A stretch of DNA of 64,000 nt from Chitinophagaceae bacterium IBVUCB1 (lineage in GTDB: Bacteria; Bacteroidota; Bacteroidia; Chitinophagales; Chitinophagaceae), in assembly GCA_002127285.1 (NCBI GenBank), contig NFUW01000002.1, positions 1,647,630-1,711,629 on the forward strand, given 5' to 3'. A program made the position numbers and the translations under genes. How positions within the stretch are numbered: position 1 is the first letter of the stretch; each line of letters starts with the position of its first letter. The notes beneath the pieces are model-generated. The model did not search any database. It saw only the letters and a program-made list of their open reading frames with translations, and was not told where the DNA came from. Below, piece by piece: positions 41,762 through 50,186 of this stretch.

Positions 41762-44284
41762 ATGATTATGATGCAAAGGCCCGGCGCAGAGCAGTTAAAG
41801 AAATGGTGTAATGGCACAATGCTGTTGCACGAAAACGATATTGCAATAGAAGAACTGGTGATAGACACCCGTAAAGTGGCTGAACCCGAAAACGCGCTGT
41901 TCATCGCCTTGCAAACAAGCAGAAGGGATGGACATAGCTTTATACCACAAGCTTACGAAAAAGGCATCCGCAATTTCTTAGTGTCGCAGGATGTGGATGT
42001 GCAGCCATATCAGGGCGCCTGTTTCATAAAAGTAAACGATACATTAGCTGCGCTACAGCAAATTGCTGCAGGTTACAGAAAACAGTTTGATATACCTGTT
42101 ATAGGCATTACCGGCAGCAATGGCAAAACGGTAGTGAAAGAGTGGTTGTATCAACTACTTGAGGAAACATACAACACAGTTCGCAGCCCCAAAAGCTACA
42201 ATTCGCAGATTGGTGTACCACTATCCGTTTGGCTGCTGCAACCACAGCAGCAACTCGCCATATTTGAGGCGGGGATATCGCAGCCCGACGAAATGCAAAG
42301 GCTGGAAAAAATTATTCAGCCTACCATTGGTGTGTTTACGAATATAGGCGAGGCACATAGCGAGGGCTTCCTGAATATGCGGCAGAAGATAAATGAAAAG
42401 TTAGGGCTATTCAGGCATGTGCAGCAGATGGTTTATTGTATAGATTATCCTGAATTGAATGAAGTCATCGTTCACTACAAGAGTAATGTTCGCAACCATG
42501 ATGGCGAACAGCCTTTGAGGCTTTTTACATGGTCGCAGAAAAACGTAGAGGCTGATTTATATGTAGAAAACACATCGTCTGCCGCCGGAAAGACCACCAT
42601 CAATGCCATTTATGAACAACAACCTCTTAGCATAACGATTCCGTTTAATGATGCGGCTTCTATAGAAAATGCCATCCATTGTTGGGCTGTTATGTTGCTG
42701 CTGGCGTTGCCACAAGAAACGATTGCAGAGCGTATGCAGCGTTTACAGCCTGTATCTATGCGGTTGGAATTGAGACACGGTATCAACGACTGCACCATTA
42801 TCAACGATACCTATAATTCGGATATGACATCGCTGCTGATAGCACTTGATTATCTGGAGCAGCAAAAACAACATCAGCAACGTACGGTAATTTTATCAGA
42901 CCTGTTGCAGATAGCCCGTCCCGATGCAGAGTTGTATGAAGAAGTTGCCGAATTGCTAGGCCGTATGAATATTCAAAGGTTCATAGGCATAGGCCCTGCA
43001 TTGTATAAACACAAAGCACTCTTCAGGCAGCATAAAAAACTCCGCAGCATCTTTTTCAAGTCAACAGACGATTTTTTGAAAAAATTTCACCTGATAAGTT
43101 TCGATAACGAAGCTATACTGCTGAAGGGCGCGCGTGTATTTACATTTGAAAAGATAGATATGCTGCTTGAGCAGCAAGTACATCAAACCGTATTGTCTAT
43201 AAATCTATCATCGCTTACGCATAATCTGAACGTGTTCAGAAGCAAACTAAAGCCACGAGTAAAAGTAATGGCAATGGTAAAAGCATTCTCTTACGGTAGT
43301 GGCAGTTACGAAATAGCTCACTTGTTGCAATATTCAGGCGTAGATTATTTGTCGGTAGCATACACGGATGAAGGTATTACGCTACGCAGGGCGGGTATTA
43401 CTATGCCAATCATGGTCATGAGCCCCGATGCTACCTCTTTCGACAGGATGATAGCATGGAAGTTGGAACCTGAGATTTACAACGTGCGCTCGCTCGAATT
43501 GTTTACGAGCATAGCCCAAACCCTGCAAGTAAAAAACTACCCCATACACATCAAGCTGGATACAGGTATGCACCGCCTCGGCTTTATGCCGCATGAGTTG
43601 GAAGCGCTGATGGAGCATTGCGACAATAACCCGCATATACAAATAGCCAGTGTGTTCAGCCATCTGGCAGCAAGCGAAGACCCTGCGTTAGACCACTTTA
43701 CCGCGCATCAGAAAGAACAGTTTGAGCAAATGAGCCATGCGCTGCTGACGAGGCTGCCTAATAAACCCCTAAGGCATTTATGCAATTCTGCCGCCATAGC
43801 ACGTCACCCCGATATGCACTACGATATGGTAAGGTTGGGCTTAGGGCTGTATGGAATAGACGGCAGCAAAATATTGCAGAAAGAACTACGGCAAATCAGC
43901 ACACTCAAAACAACCATCGCGCAGATAAAAGAAATACCGGCAGGCGAAACGGTAGGGTATGGTAGAAAAGGCTTTGTAGATAAAGATACTCGCATTGCCA
44001 CTATCAGCATAGGTTATGCAGACGGCTACCCGCGTGCATTGGGCAATGGTAAAGCACATGTACTTGTACAAGGCAAGCCTGCCAAGTTGGTAGGTGTAGT
44101 TTGTATGGATATGTGCATGATAGACGTAACGGATATACCCGAAGCGAAAGAGGGCGATGAGGTAACTATTTTTGGCCCGCAGCTACCACTTACAAAGCTG
44201 TCAGAATGGGCAGATACCATACCATACGAAATGATGACAGGTATATCGCAACGCGTGAAGCGGGTGTACGAGAATGAGGTGTAA
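41762..44284 (+). CDS. murF-alr: Bifunctional MurF (D-Ala-D-Ala adding enzyme)/alanine racemase fusion
   Basis: An 840-residue cytoplasmic fusion. Residues 1 to about 465 form MurF, with the P-loop GITGSNGKTVVKEW and NDTYNSDMTSLLIAL. Residues from about 472 to the end form a PLP-dependent alanine racemase with the Schiff-base lysine Lys507 in AMVKAFSYGSG and the C-terminal VGYGRKGFVDKDTRIATISIGYADGYPR and GVVCMDMCMIDVTD segments. The fusion makes D-alanine and joins D-Ala-D-Ala to the UDP-MurNAc-tripeptide. MurF is missing from the dcw operon at the window start, so this gene supplies it. The fusion is known in Bacteroidota. Confidence 0.94.
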   Translation: MIMMQRPGAEQLKKWCNGTMLLHENDIAIEELVIDTRKVAEPENALFIALQTSRRDGHSFIPQAYEKGIRNFLVSQDVDVQPYQGACFIKVNDTLAALQQIAAGYRKQFDIPVIGITGSNGKTVVKEWLYQLLEETYNTVRSPKSYNSQIGVPLSVWLLQPQQQLAIFEAGISQPDEMQRLEKIIQPTIGVFTNIGEAHSEGFLNMRQKINEKLGLFRHVQQMVYCIDYPELNEVIVHYKSNVRNHDGEQPLRLFTWSQKNVEADLYVENTSSAAGKTTINAIYEQQPLSITIPFNDAASIENAIHCWAVMLLLALPQETIAERMQRLQPVSMRLELRHGINDCTIINDTYNSDMTSLLIALDYLEQQKQHQQRTVILSDLLQIARPDAELYEEVAELLGRMNIQRFIGIGPALYKHKALFRQHKKLRSIFFKSTDDFLKKFHLISFDNEAILLKGARVFTFEKIDMLLEQQVHQTVLSINLSSLTHNLNVFRSKLKPRVKVMAMVKAFSYGSGSYEIAHLLQYSGVDYLSVAYTDEGITLRRAGITMPIMVMSPDATSFDRMIAWKLEPEIYNVRSLELFTSIAQTLQVKNYPIHIKLDTGMHRLGFMPHELEALMEHCDNNPHIQIASVFSHLAASEDPALDHFTAHQKEQFEQMSHALLTRLPNKPLRHLCNSAAIARHPDMHYDMVRLGLGLYGIDGSKILQKELRQISTLKTTIAQIKEIPAGETVGYGRKGFVDKDTRIATISIGYADGYPRALGNGKAHVLVQGKPAKLVGVVCMDMCMIDVTDIPEAKEGDEVTIFGPQLPLTKLSEWADTIPYEMMTGISQRVKRVYENEV

Positions 44285-44346
44285 AAAGTTGTACATTTAA
44301 CTATCGTTAGTAATTATTTTTCTGCAAAAACAATATAAAATTGAAT

Positions 44347-44592
44347 ATGAGTATGAAAACATTAACTATAGTTATGAGTGTCATAAGCCTGACATTTGTA
44401 TACGGATGTTCTCAATCAATAACAGGTACTGTGTCTGACGGCAGTAAGCAAGCGGCTCCTGTTACTAGTTCAGCAGGTAGTGTTGGAAATACGCAAAACA
44501 ATACATCTGCTGTTCAGCAGGGAAATAATACACAGCAAGTGCAGCTCAATACACCTGTAAACAAAGAGAAGGTTTCTACGCTTTCAGAATAA
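44347..44592 (+). CDS. Small hypothetical lipoprotein
   Basis: An 81-residue protein. The signal MSMKTLTIVMSVISLTFVYGC ends in a lipobox with Cys21. The mature part is only ~60 residues, low complexity and rich in Ser, Thr, Asn and Gln. ATG at 44353 is an alternative start. A TATTTTTC box (44315-44322) with TTG 23 bases upstream is a weak promoter candidate. It ends six bases from the converging recR. Function unknown. Confidence 0.65.
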   Translation: MSMKTLTIVMSVISLTFVYGCSQSITGTVSDGSKQAAPVTSSAGSVGNTQNNTSAVQQGNNTQQVQLNTPVNKEKVSTLSE

Positions 44593-44598
44593 ATATTG

Positions 44599-45228
44599 TT
44601 ATGAATTTTTGCCCAAGGTAACGTAATTGTCAATAGGCAAACGCTTGGCAATACTTCTTGCCAGTGTCATTTCATCTGCATATTCAAGCTCTCCGCCAAA
44701 AGATATACCCCGTGCAATTGTAGTGATTTTTACGGGTAAATCAGCCACTTGTTTGGCTATATAATACACTGTAGTGTCGCCTTCGATAGTAGGGCTCAAT
44801 GCCATGATTAATTCTTGTGTATCGTTGTTTTTTGCCCTGTGATACAGCGTGGAAATATTTAATTGGTCGGGACCTATGCCATCTAATGGAGATAATATAC
44901 CGCCCAACAGATGATAGAGCCCATTGTATTGCCCTGTACTTTCAACAGCAATTACATCCCGTATAGATTCAACTACACAAATTTGTGTTTTATCTCTTGC
45001 AGGGTTGCTGCATATATCACAAAGTAAGGTGTCAGATACATTGTGACATTGTTTACAAAATACAATACTATCCCGCATATCAGAAATGGCCTTTGTAAAA
45101 GCATGTACATTTTCCTTTTCTAACTTCAATAGATGCAACACCATACGCAAAGCAGTTTTTTTGCCTATGCCTGGTAGTTTTGAAAACTCATTAACTGCAT
45201 CTTCTATCAACTTTGATGAAAAAACCAT
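44599..45228 (-). CDS. recR: Recombination mediator RecR
   Basis: RecR works with RecF/RecO to load RecA on gapped DNA. The 209 residues include the helix-hairpin-helix LPGIGKKTALRM, the C4 zinc finger CKQCHNVSDTLLCDIC and the Toprim region ICVVESIRDVIAVESTGQYNGLYHLLGG. A TAAATTTA box (45233-45240) ends four bases before the ATG on this strand. The gene is monocistronic by appearance, with a strong terminator upstream. Confidence 0.94.
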   Translation of the reverse strand: MVFSSKLIEDAVNEFSKLPGIGKKTALRMVLHLLKLEKENVHAFTKAISDMRDSIVFCKQCHNVSDTLLCDICSNPARDKTQICVVESIRDVIAVESTGQYNGLYHLLGGILSPLDGIGPDQLNISTLYHRAKNNDTQELIMALSPTIEGDTTVYYIAKQVADLPVKITTIARGISFGGELEYADEMTLARSIAKRLPIDNYVTLGKNS

Positions 45229-45249
45229 TACATAAATTTACGTTTAGTT

Positions 45250-45299
45250 TAATCAATAAAAAATCGGGCAGAAATTTCTGCCCGATTTTTTATTGATTA
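45250..45299. terminator. Perfect 50-bp palindrome acting as terminator
   Basis: Arms of 25 bases with no spacer, centred between 45274 and 45275 on GAAA/TTTC. The core is AAATCGGGCAGAAA/TTTCTGCCCGATTT, flanked by A6 and T6 runs, so it can end transcription on both strands. It lies between recR and the upstream T9SS cargo gene, both on the minus strand. Confidence 0.8.
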
Positions 45300-45308
45300 G
45301 TTAATATA

Positions 45309-46043
45309 CTATTTCTGTACGTTGAATTTAATGACTTGCTTATCGTCATTTACAAACATTTCCATGATATATAAGCCATTTGCAAGACCAGACACATCAA
45401 GTTTAAACTCCTGCTCACCAAATAAATTCTTACCAAACTCATTGGTCATTACAGTTTTGCCTGTCATATCTTTTACCACAGCTCTTGCATCAGATGCCGA
45501 AGTGAATTTGTACTTGACAGATGCGTAATTTGAAGCGGGGTTAGGGTAAATAGAAAGGCCATTTTTATTATTAGCAACATTTCCTACGCTTGCAGGTGGC
45601 ATTTGCTTGAAGTTAAGTGTAAAGCAGTTTTTGTTATTTGCAACTGATGGGTCTGAAAATACTGTTGAGCCACGTTTAACCCACATACTGTCACACCAGT
45701 TGTAAGGATTAGGAGTAGGACCTGAAGTGAAAAATGCTGTATCCCTGAAATAAACTGTATCACCTACAGGCACACCCGCAGTAGGCAAAGTAAGCCTTAC
45801 TACGTTGTTCCCACCTGTTGTGTAAGCTCTCCTTAACAAGATGGTATCTGTAGATTGTACTAAAGCAGTAGGTCCGATATTTCTAAAGCCCCACTGAATA
45901 ATCATACCATAGCTGCCGGATGTATTCCATCTTACGGTATCACCATTTTTCCAGTTGAATGTAATAAGTTGCATATCAGTTTGCGCGGAAGTTTTTCCTG
46001 CAAATGCAATAAGAACAATTAAAAGAAAGTAAATACGCTTCAT
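45309..46043 (-). CDS. Secreted protein with T9SS sorting domain
   Basis: A 244-residue protein starting at the ATG at 46043, which gives MKRIYFLLIVLIAFAGKTSAQ as signal peptide; the longer frame to 46127 lacks one. The mature part (about 22-160) is beta-rich and without recognised motif, with one Cys pair. The C-terminal LSIYPNPASNYASVKYKF region to the end is a T9SS type A sorting domain, so it is a T9SS cargo. A TATCTTTA box (46067-46074, one mismatch) lies upstream. Confidence 0.75.
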   Translation of the reverse strand: MKRIYFLLIVLIAFAGKTSAQTDMQLITFNWKNGDTVRWNTSGSYGMIIQWGFRNIGPTALVQSTDTILLRRAYTTGGNNVVRLTLPTAGVPVGDTVYFRDTAFFTSGPTPNPYNWCDSMWVKRGSTVFSDPSVANNKNCFTLNFKQMPPASVGNVANNKNGLSIYPNPASNYASVKYKFTSASDARAVVKDMTGKTVMTNEFGKNLFGEQEFKLDVSGLANGLYIMEMFVNDDKQVIKFNVQK

Positions 46044-46182
46044 TTTTGAGGTTTTAATGTGAGCGTTAAAGATAGGCAAAAACTGAAATAAAATACTACC
46101 ATACCTGTTAGTTTGGTTCAAAAACATCTACTTATTAACCCAACATTAAATACATGACAATCAAATTGCCCTTGCATGACAA

Positions 46183-46512
46183 TTAGGTGAGCTTTTCATT
46201 ATCTCTATGCCTGTTTGCATCCCGTATATTTTTCTTTTCAAAGTTCTTTTGCAGGGCTTCTGTCAGGTTTACGCCCGTTTGGTTGGCAAGGCACAGCAAT
46301 ACCCACAGCACATCTGCCATTTCATCTGCCAGTTCCTTGTTTTTATCTGTTTCTTTAAAAGACTGCTCGCCGTATGTACGCACCATCAGCCTTGCCAGTT
46401 CCCCCGTTTCTTCCATCAGTATGCCCAGGTTGGTAAGTTCATTGAAGTAACGTACTCCTGCTGTTTTTATCCATGCATCCACCTGTTGTTGCGCTTGTTC
46501 TATGGTCATCAT
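46183..46512 (-). CDS. MazG-like nucleotide pyrophosphohydrolase
   Basis: A 109-residue all-helical protein of the MazG/all-alpha NTP-PPase superfamily. The two metal-binding acidic clusters are visible: EETGELARLMVR and ELADEMADVLWVLLCLANQ. Such enzymes hydrolyse NTPs to NMP and pyrophosphate, often non-canonical or excess nucleotides. It is a single-domain form, and its substrate is unknown. Confidence 0.85.
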   Translation of the reverse strand: MMTIEQAQQQVDAWIKTAGVRYFNELTNLGILMEETGELARLMVRTYGEQSFKETDKNKELADEMADVLWVLLCLANQTGVNLTEALQKNFEKKNIRDANRHRDNEKLT

Positions 46513-46644
46513 CCTGTATTTTAAGATTATTTAGTGATTTTCGGGGTTATTTGTCAATTTTCACAAAATAATAGAAATTACCTGTCTATTTTTAATGAAT
46601 GCAGGCATACATAACCTGCTGGAAAAACTTTTTGATTAAATAAG

Positions 46645-47607
46645 ATGAACTACGCATCGGATATAGACGCAGCCAAGGCCCTGCAACAAAAATTCTCTGT
46701 CATCAAACAAGCCATCGGCAAGGTGATTGTAGGGCAAGACGAAGTAATAGACAAACTCATCATATCTATCCTCTGCAACGGTCATAGCCTGTTGGTAGGC
46801 GTGCCTGGGCTGGCAAAAACTTTGCTGGTAAAGACTGTAGCAGATGTAATGGATTTATCTTTCAAGCGCATACAGTTTACACCAGACCTGATGCCGAGCG
46901 ACATTGTAGGTGCAGAGATACTGGACGAGAGCAGACAATTCCGCTTTGTAAAAGGGCCTGTATTTGCCAACATCATCTTGGCAGATGAGATAAATCGCAC
47001 GCCCCCAAAAACACAATCTGCACTATTAGAAGCCATGCAGGAACGCAACGTAACCGCTGGTGGTACGTTATACAAATTGCCCGCGCCTTTCTTTGTATTG
47101 GCGACACAAAACCCCATAGAACAGGAAGGCACATACCCGCTACCTGAGGCACAGCTCGACCGTTTTATGTTCCAGATATGGCTCGACTATCCCAGTTTTG
47201 CAGAGGAAGTAATGATAGTGCGAAATACTACAGGTGCGGCGGCTGTAGAGCTACCCAAAGTATTGACGAGTGAAGACATCCTATACTTTCAGGATTTGGT
47301 GCGCCGCGTACCTGTGCCAGATAATGTACTGGAATATGCAGTAGGTTTGGTACAGAAAACACGTCCTGCCAATAGTACTGCACCCGAAGCGGCAAAACAG
47401 TATATCTCTTATGGTGCAGGTCCTCGCGCTTCGCAATACTTGATACTGGGTGCTAAATGCCATGCTTTACTTAATGGCAAATATTCGCCCGATATAGAAG
47501 ATGTACAGGCAATGGCATTAGCAGTACTCCGCCACCGTGTGGTGCGCAATTACAAAGCAGAGGCAGAAGGAATAACACAGGAGAGGTTGATAAAAGGTTT
47601 GTTATAG
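46645..47607 (+). CDS. MoxR-family AAA+ ATPase
   Basis: A 320-residue AAA+ protein. Walker A is GVPGLAKT, Walker B is ILADEINRTPPKTQSALLEAMQE (the MoxR signature), and sensor 1 is VLATQNPIEQEGTYPLPEAQLDRF. MoxR proteins usually act as chaperones with a DUF58/von Willebrand A partner encoded next door. Here no such gene follows: the next gene is a DinB-like protein beyond a repeat-rich gap. Confidence 0.9.
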   Translation: MNYASDIDAAKALQQKFSVIKQAIGKVIVGQDEVIDKLIISILCNGHSLLVGVPGLAKTLLVKTVADVMDLSFKRIQFTPDLMPSDIVGAEILDESRQFRFVKGPVFANIILADEINRTPPKTQSALLEAMQERNVTAGGTLYKLPAPFFVLATQNPIEQEGTYPLPEAQLDRFMFQIWLDYPSFAEEVMIVRNTTGAAAVELPKVLTSEDILYFQDLVRRVPVPDNVLEYAVGLVQKTRPANSTAPEAAKQYISYGAGPRASQYLILGAKCHALLNGKYSPDIEDVQAMALAVLRHRVVRNYKAEAEGITQERLIKGLL

Positions 47608-47722
47608 TAGAAAGTAGGGAGTATAGAGTAGAAAGTTTGTTTTTGTAAACAGTTTCCAGAAGTATCGTTTATTTTCTACTTACGACTCACAACTCACCAC
47701 TTACGACTTAATACTAACTAAT
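47608..47722. repeat. Intergenic stretch of short degenerate repeats
   Basis: The left part (47608-47637) is purine-rich with repeated TAGAAAGT/GTAGAAAG-like units. The right part (47673-47719) is built of ACTTACGACT/ACTCAC units in tandem (ACTTACGACTCAC, AACTCACCACTTACGACTT). TTTTCTACTTAC on the right is roughly complementary to the left units. It looks like a dispersed intergenic repeat of unknown nature rather than regulatory DNA. Confidence 0.5.
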
Positions 47723-48199
47723 ATGGAAAATGTAGAACACAAAGCTTCTTTTCTGAAGAACGAATTTGTAAAGACTTTATCAAGCATCAATCCTGAAATG
47801 AAAGGATTGTGGGGTAAAATGAACGTGCAGCAAATGGTAGAGCACATGAGTTTTTCATTTCGTCAGGCAAACGGCAAGGATAAATACAGCCTGCTGACAC
47901 CAGAAGAAAACGTTGCTAAAGCGCAGGCTTTTCTGATGACAGATAAGCCTTTCAGAGAAAATACACCCAACGCCATCATTGGCGAAAATACCATACCAGA
48001 AAAAAATGCAAGCATCGCCGATGCGCTCAACGAATTGCAAACTGAAATCAATGATTTCTTCGCGTTGTTTGATGCGCAACCCGATGCTGTCATTACCAAT
48101 CCATTTTTTGGCGACCTCAATTACGAAATGTGGGTACAGCTACTGCACAAGCATAGCTTGCACCACCTACGGCAGTTTGGAATAACCACAAATCCCTAA
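47723..48199 (+). CDS. DinB-like/DUF1569 family protein
   Basis: A 158-residue helical protein. MNVQQMVEHMSFSFRQANGK and LLHKHSLHHLRQFG carry histidines in the positions expected for a DinB/YfiT-type metal site. The function of DUF1569 proteins is not established. It overlaps the end of nhaA by four bases tail-to-tail. Confidence 0.7.
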   Translation: MENVEHKASFLKNEFVKTLSSINPEMKGLWGKMNVQQMVEHMSFSFRQANGKDKYSLLTPEENVAKAQAFLMTDKPFRENTPNAIIGENTIPEKNASIADALNELQTEINDFFALFDAQPDAVITNPFFGDLNYEMWVQLLHKHSLHHLRQFGITTNP

Positions 48200-49365
48200 A
48201 CAGTTTTAGTTTTCTGCATACTTAAAAAAATATAACCTGCAATACCTGCCAACGACGATGCGCCAATGATGGCCACCTTGGCTATCAGTTGCGTTTCTTC
48301 GTCGTCAAATGCCAGCGTAGCCATAAAGATAGACATGGTAAAGCCTATGCCGGCTATTAAACCCATACCCAATAACTGCGGACGTTTCATGCCCGTTGGC
48401 AGGTTAGCAATTTTTAGCCTTACTGCCGTCATGCTAAACAAGTATATACCCAATGGCTTACCCACCACCAAGCCCATCGTTATGCCGTGATGCACTACAG
48501 ACGAGTATATGCTACTGAAATCAGCAGGTAATATGATAGCAGTATTAGCCAGTGCAAACAATGGTAGAATAATAAAATTGACAGGGTCGTGCAGCGAGTG
48601 TTCCAATTCTTCTATCTTATGCAGTGGAATGGTAAAAGCCAATAACACCCCCGCTATCGTGGCGTGTACGCCTGAATTATAAACGCAATACCAAAGCAGC
48701 ATGCCAAGCGCGAAATAGAGGTAATAGCGTTTTACTTTCAACAGATTCATACTTGTAAGTACAGCCATAATGATACCCGCATACAATAAATAGTTCCATT
48801 GCAAATTGCCGGCATAGAATAGAGCAATGGTGAGTATGCCACCTAAGTCGTCAATAATAGCAAGAGCCATCAGAAATATCTTTACCGATATAGATACTCG
48901 GTTGCCTAATAATGACAGTATGCCTAATGAAAACGCGATGTCTGTTGCCATCGGTATGCCCCACCCGCTGCTATAGTCGGTATTGCCGCACCATATTGTA
49001 TAGATAAGTGCTGGTACAACCATACCACCTGCTGCACCTATCACCGGCAGCAGCGATTTTTTCAGGCTGTTCAGTTCGCCAACCAGCAATTCCCTTTTTA
49101 TTTCCAAACCCACCAGCAGAAAGAATAGAGCCATCAGCGCATCGTTGATGATGTGCAATATGCTATGTGGCAGGTGTATTTCGGGCATGGGCATAGTCAA
49201 CTCCCGTTGCCAGAAGGCAACATATACATCACCCCATTGTGTGTTACTCACTATCAATGATATGGTCGTAACGCATATCAACACAATACCTACCGAACGG
49301 CTATCATGTATAAACTCCATGATGGGTGAAACAATTCTGTCTTTTAACCTTAATCGGCTTGCCAT
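48196..49365 (-). CDS. nhaA: Na+/H+ antiporter NhaA
   Basis: A 389-residue integral membrane antiporter that exports sodium in exchange for protons. Typical motifs are FFLLVGLEIKRELLVGEL, MATDIAFSLGILSLLG and the ion-binding ALAIIDDLGGI (Asp pair). A TATTTTTG box (49370-49377) ends only four bases before the ATG, so the mRNA may be leaderless. It diverges from the 5'-nucleotidase C-terminal-domain gene. Confidence 0.93.
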   Translation of the reverse strand: MASRLRLKDRIVSPIMEFIHDSRSVGIVLICVTTISLIVSNTQWGDVYVAFWQRELTMPMPEIHLPHSILHIINDALMALFFLLVGLEIKRELLVGELNSLKKSLLPVIGAAGGMVVPALIYTIWCGNTDYSSGWGIPMATDIAFSLGILSLLGNRVSISVKIFLMALAIIDDLGGILTIALFYAGNLQWNYLLYAGIIMAVLTSMNLLKVKRYYLYFALGMLLWYCVYNSGVHATIAGVLLAFTIPLHKIEELEHSLHDPVNFIILPLFALANTAIILPADFSSIYSSVVHHGITMGLVVGKPLGIYLFSMTAVRLKIANLPTGMKRPQLLGMGLIAGIGFTMSIFMATLAFDDEETQLIAKVAIIGASSLAGIAGYIFLSMQKTKTV

Positions 49366-49369
49366 GCTT

Positions 49370-49377
49370 CAAAAATA
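49370..49377 (-). promoter_or_regulatory. -7 promoter box of nhaA
   Basis: TATTTTTG on the minus strand matches TAnnTTTG and lies four bases from the ATG. Confidence 0.5.
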
Positions 49378-49430
49378 ATCATTCTTCAAAGGATAAAATT
49401 AGCTTAATACAGCACTATCTTCATGCTCCA

Positions 49431-49438
49431 TAGTTTTG
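49431..49438 (+). promoter_or_regulatory. -7 promoter box of the 5'-nucleotidase C-terminal-domain gene
   Basis: TAGTTTTG matches TAnnTTTG and ends seven bases before the ATG at 49446. Confidence 0.55.
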
Positions 49439-49445
49439 TGTTTAG

Positions 49446-50186
49446 ATGCGTTTAGGCGTTATATATATATCGTTGGCTTTAGCATTGGCAACAGCTTGCC
49501 ACCAACCACGTTATATATTAGAACAAAGCAGCAAACACTATGCGGTAGGTAAAGATGGAACAGCGGATAGCAGTTTCACTAGTTTTTTACTACCCTACAA
49601 GCAACGTATGGATAGCACTATGCAGCTTGTTATTGGCTATACCGATACAGTATTAACAAAAGCACAACCCGAGTCTGCACTTGGTAATTTTGTAGCCGAT
49701 GCCATGCTGCAGGCAGCAAGACAGGTGAATACTCAAACTGATGCAGCAGTTTGTAATCAGGGTGGGTTACGGATACCCTATATAGAGGCGGGCAACATCA
49801 CCACTGGCAAGATCTACGAACTGATGCCGTTTGACAACGCGCTTACCATCGTTGAAATAAACGGTAAAGTATTGATACAATGGTGTCATCACATGGCGGC
49901 TGCCAAAGGTTGGCCTGTCAGTGGCATTAGCTATGCTATCAAAGAAGGCAAGGCAATTAATATTCAAATCAACGGCAAGCCGATAGACGAGAACGCTACC
50001 TACATCATTGCCACCAACGATTATCTGGCAACGGGTGGCGATAAATGCAGTTTCCTCATACCATTGAAAGCCACGCCTTGCAACCTGTTTATTCGGGATG
50101 TATTGATAGATTATGTAAAGGCGCTGCAAAAAGCAAATAAACCACTGCATCCGTATATAGAAAAAAGGGTACGCTATGCTGAATAG
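49446..50186 (+). CDS. 5'-nucleotidase C-terminal domain lipoprotein (substrate-binding half)
   Basis: A 246-residue protein corresponding to the C-terminal half of UshA-type 5'-nucleotidases: LGNFVADAMLQAARQ, AVCNQGGLRIPYIEAGNITTGKIYELMPFDNALTIVEINGK, and YIIATNDYLATGGD. The N-terminus MRLGVIYISLALALATAC has a lipobox, so it should be a Sec-exported lipoprotein. The metallophosphoesterase half is the next gene, overlapping by 11 bases and in reversed order compared with the single-chain enzyme. The two products probably assemble into one periplasmic nucleotidase. Confidence 0.85.
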   Translation: MRLGVIYISLALALATACHQPRYILEQSSKHYAVGKDGTADSSFTSFLLPYKQRMDSTMQLVIGYTDTVLTKAQPESALGNFVADAMLQAARQVNTQTDAAVCNQGGLRIPYIEAGNITTGKIYELMPFDNALTIVEINGKVLIQWCHHMAAAKGWPVSGISYAIKEGKAINIQINGKPIDENATYIIATNDYLATGGDKCSFLIPLKATPCNLFIRDVLIDYVKALQKANKPLHPYIEKRVRYAE

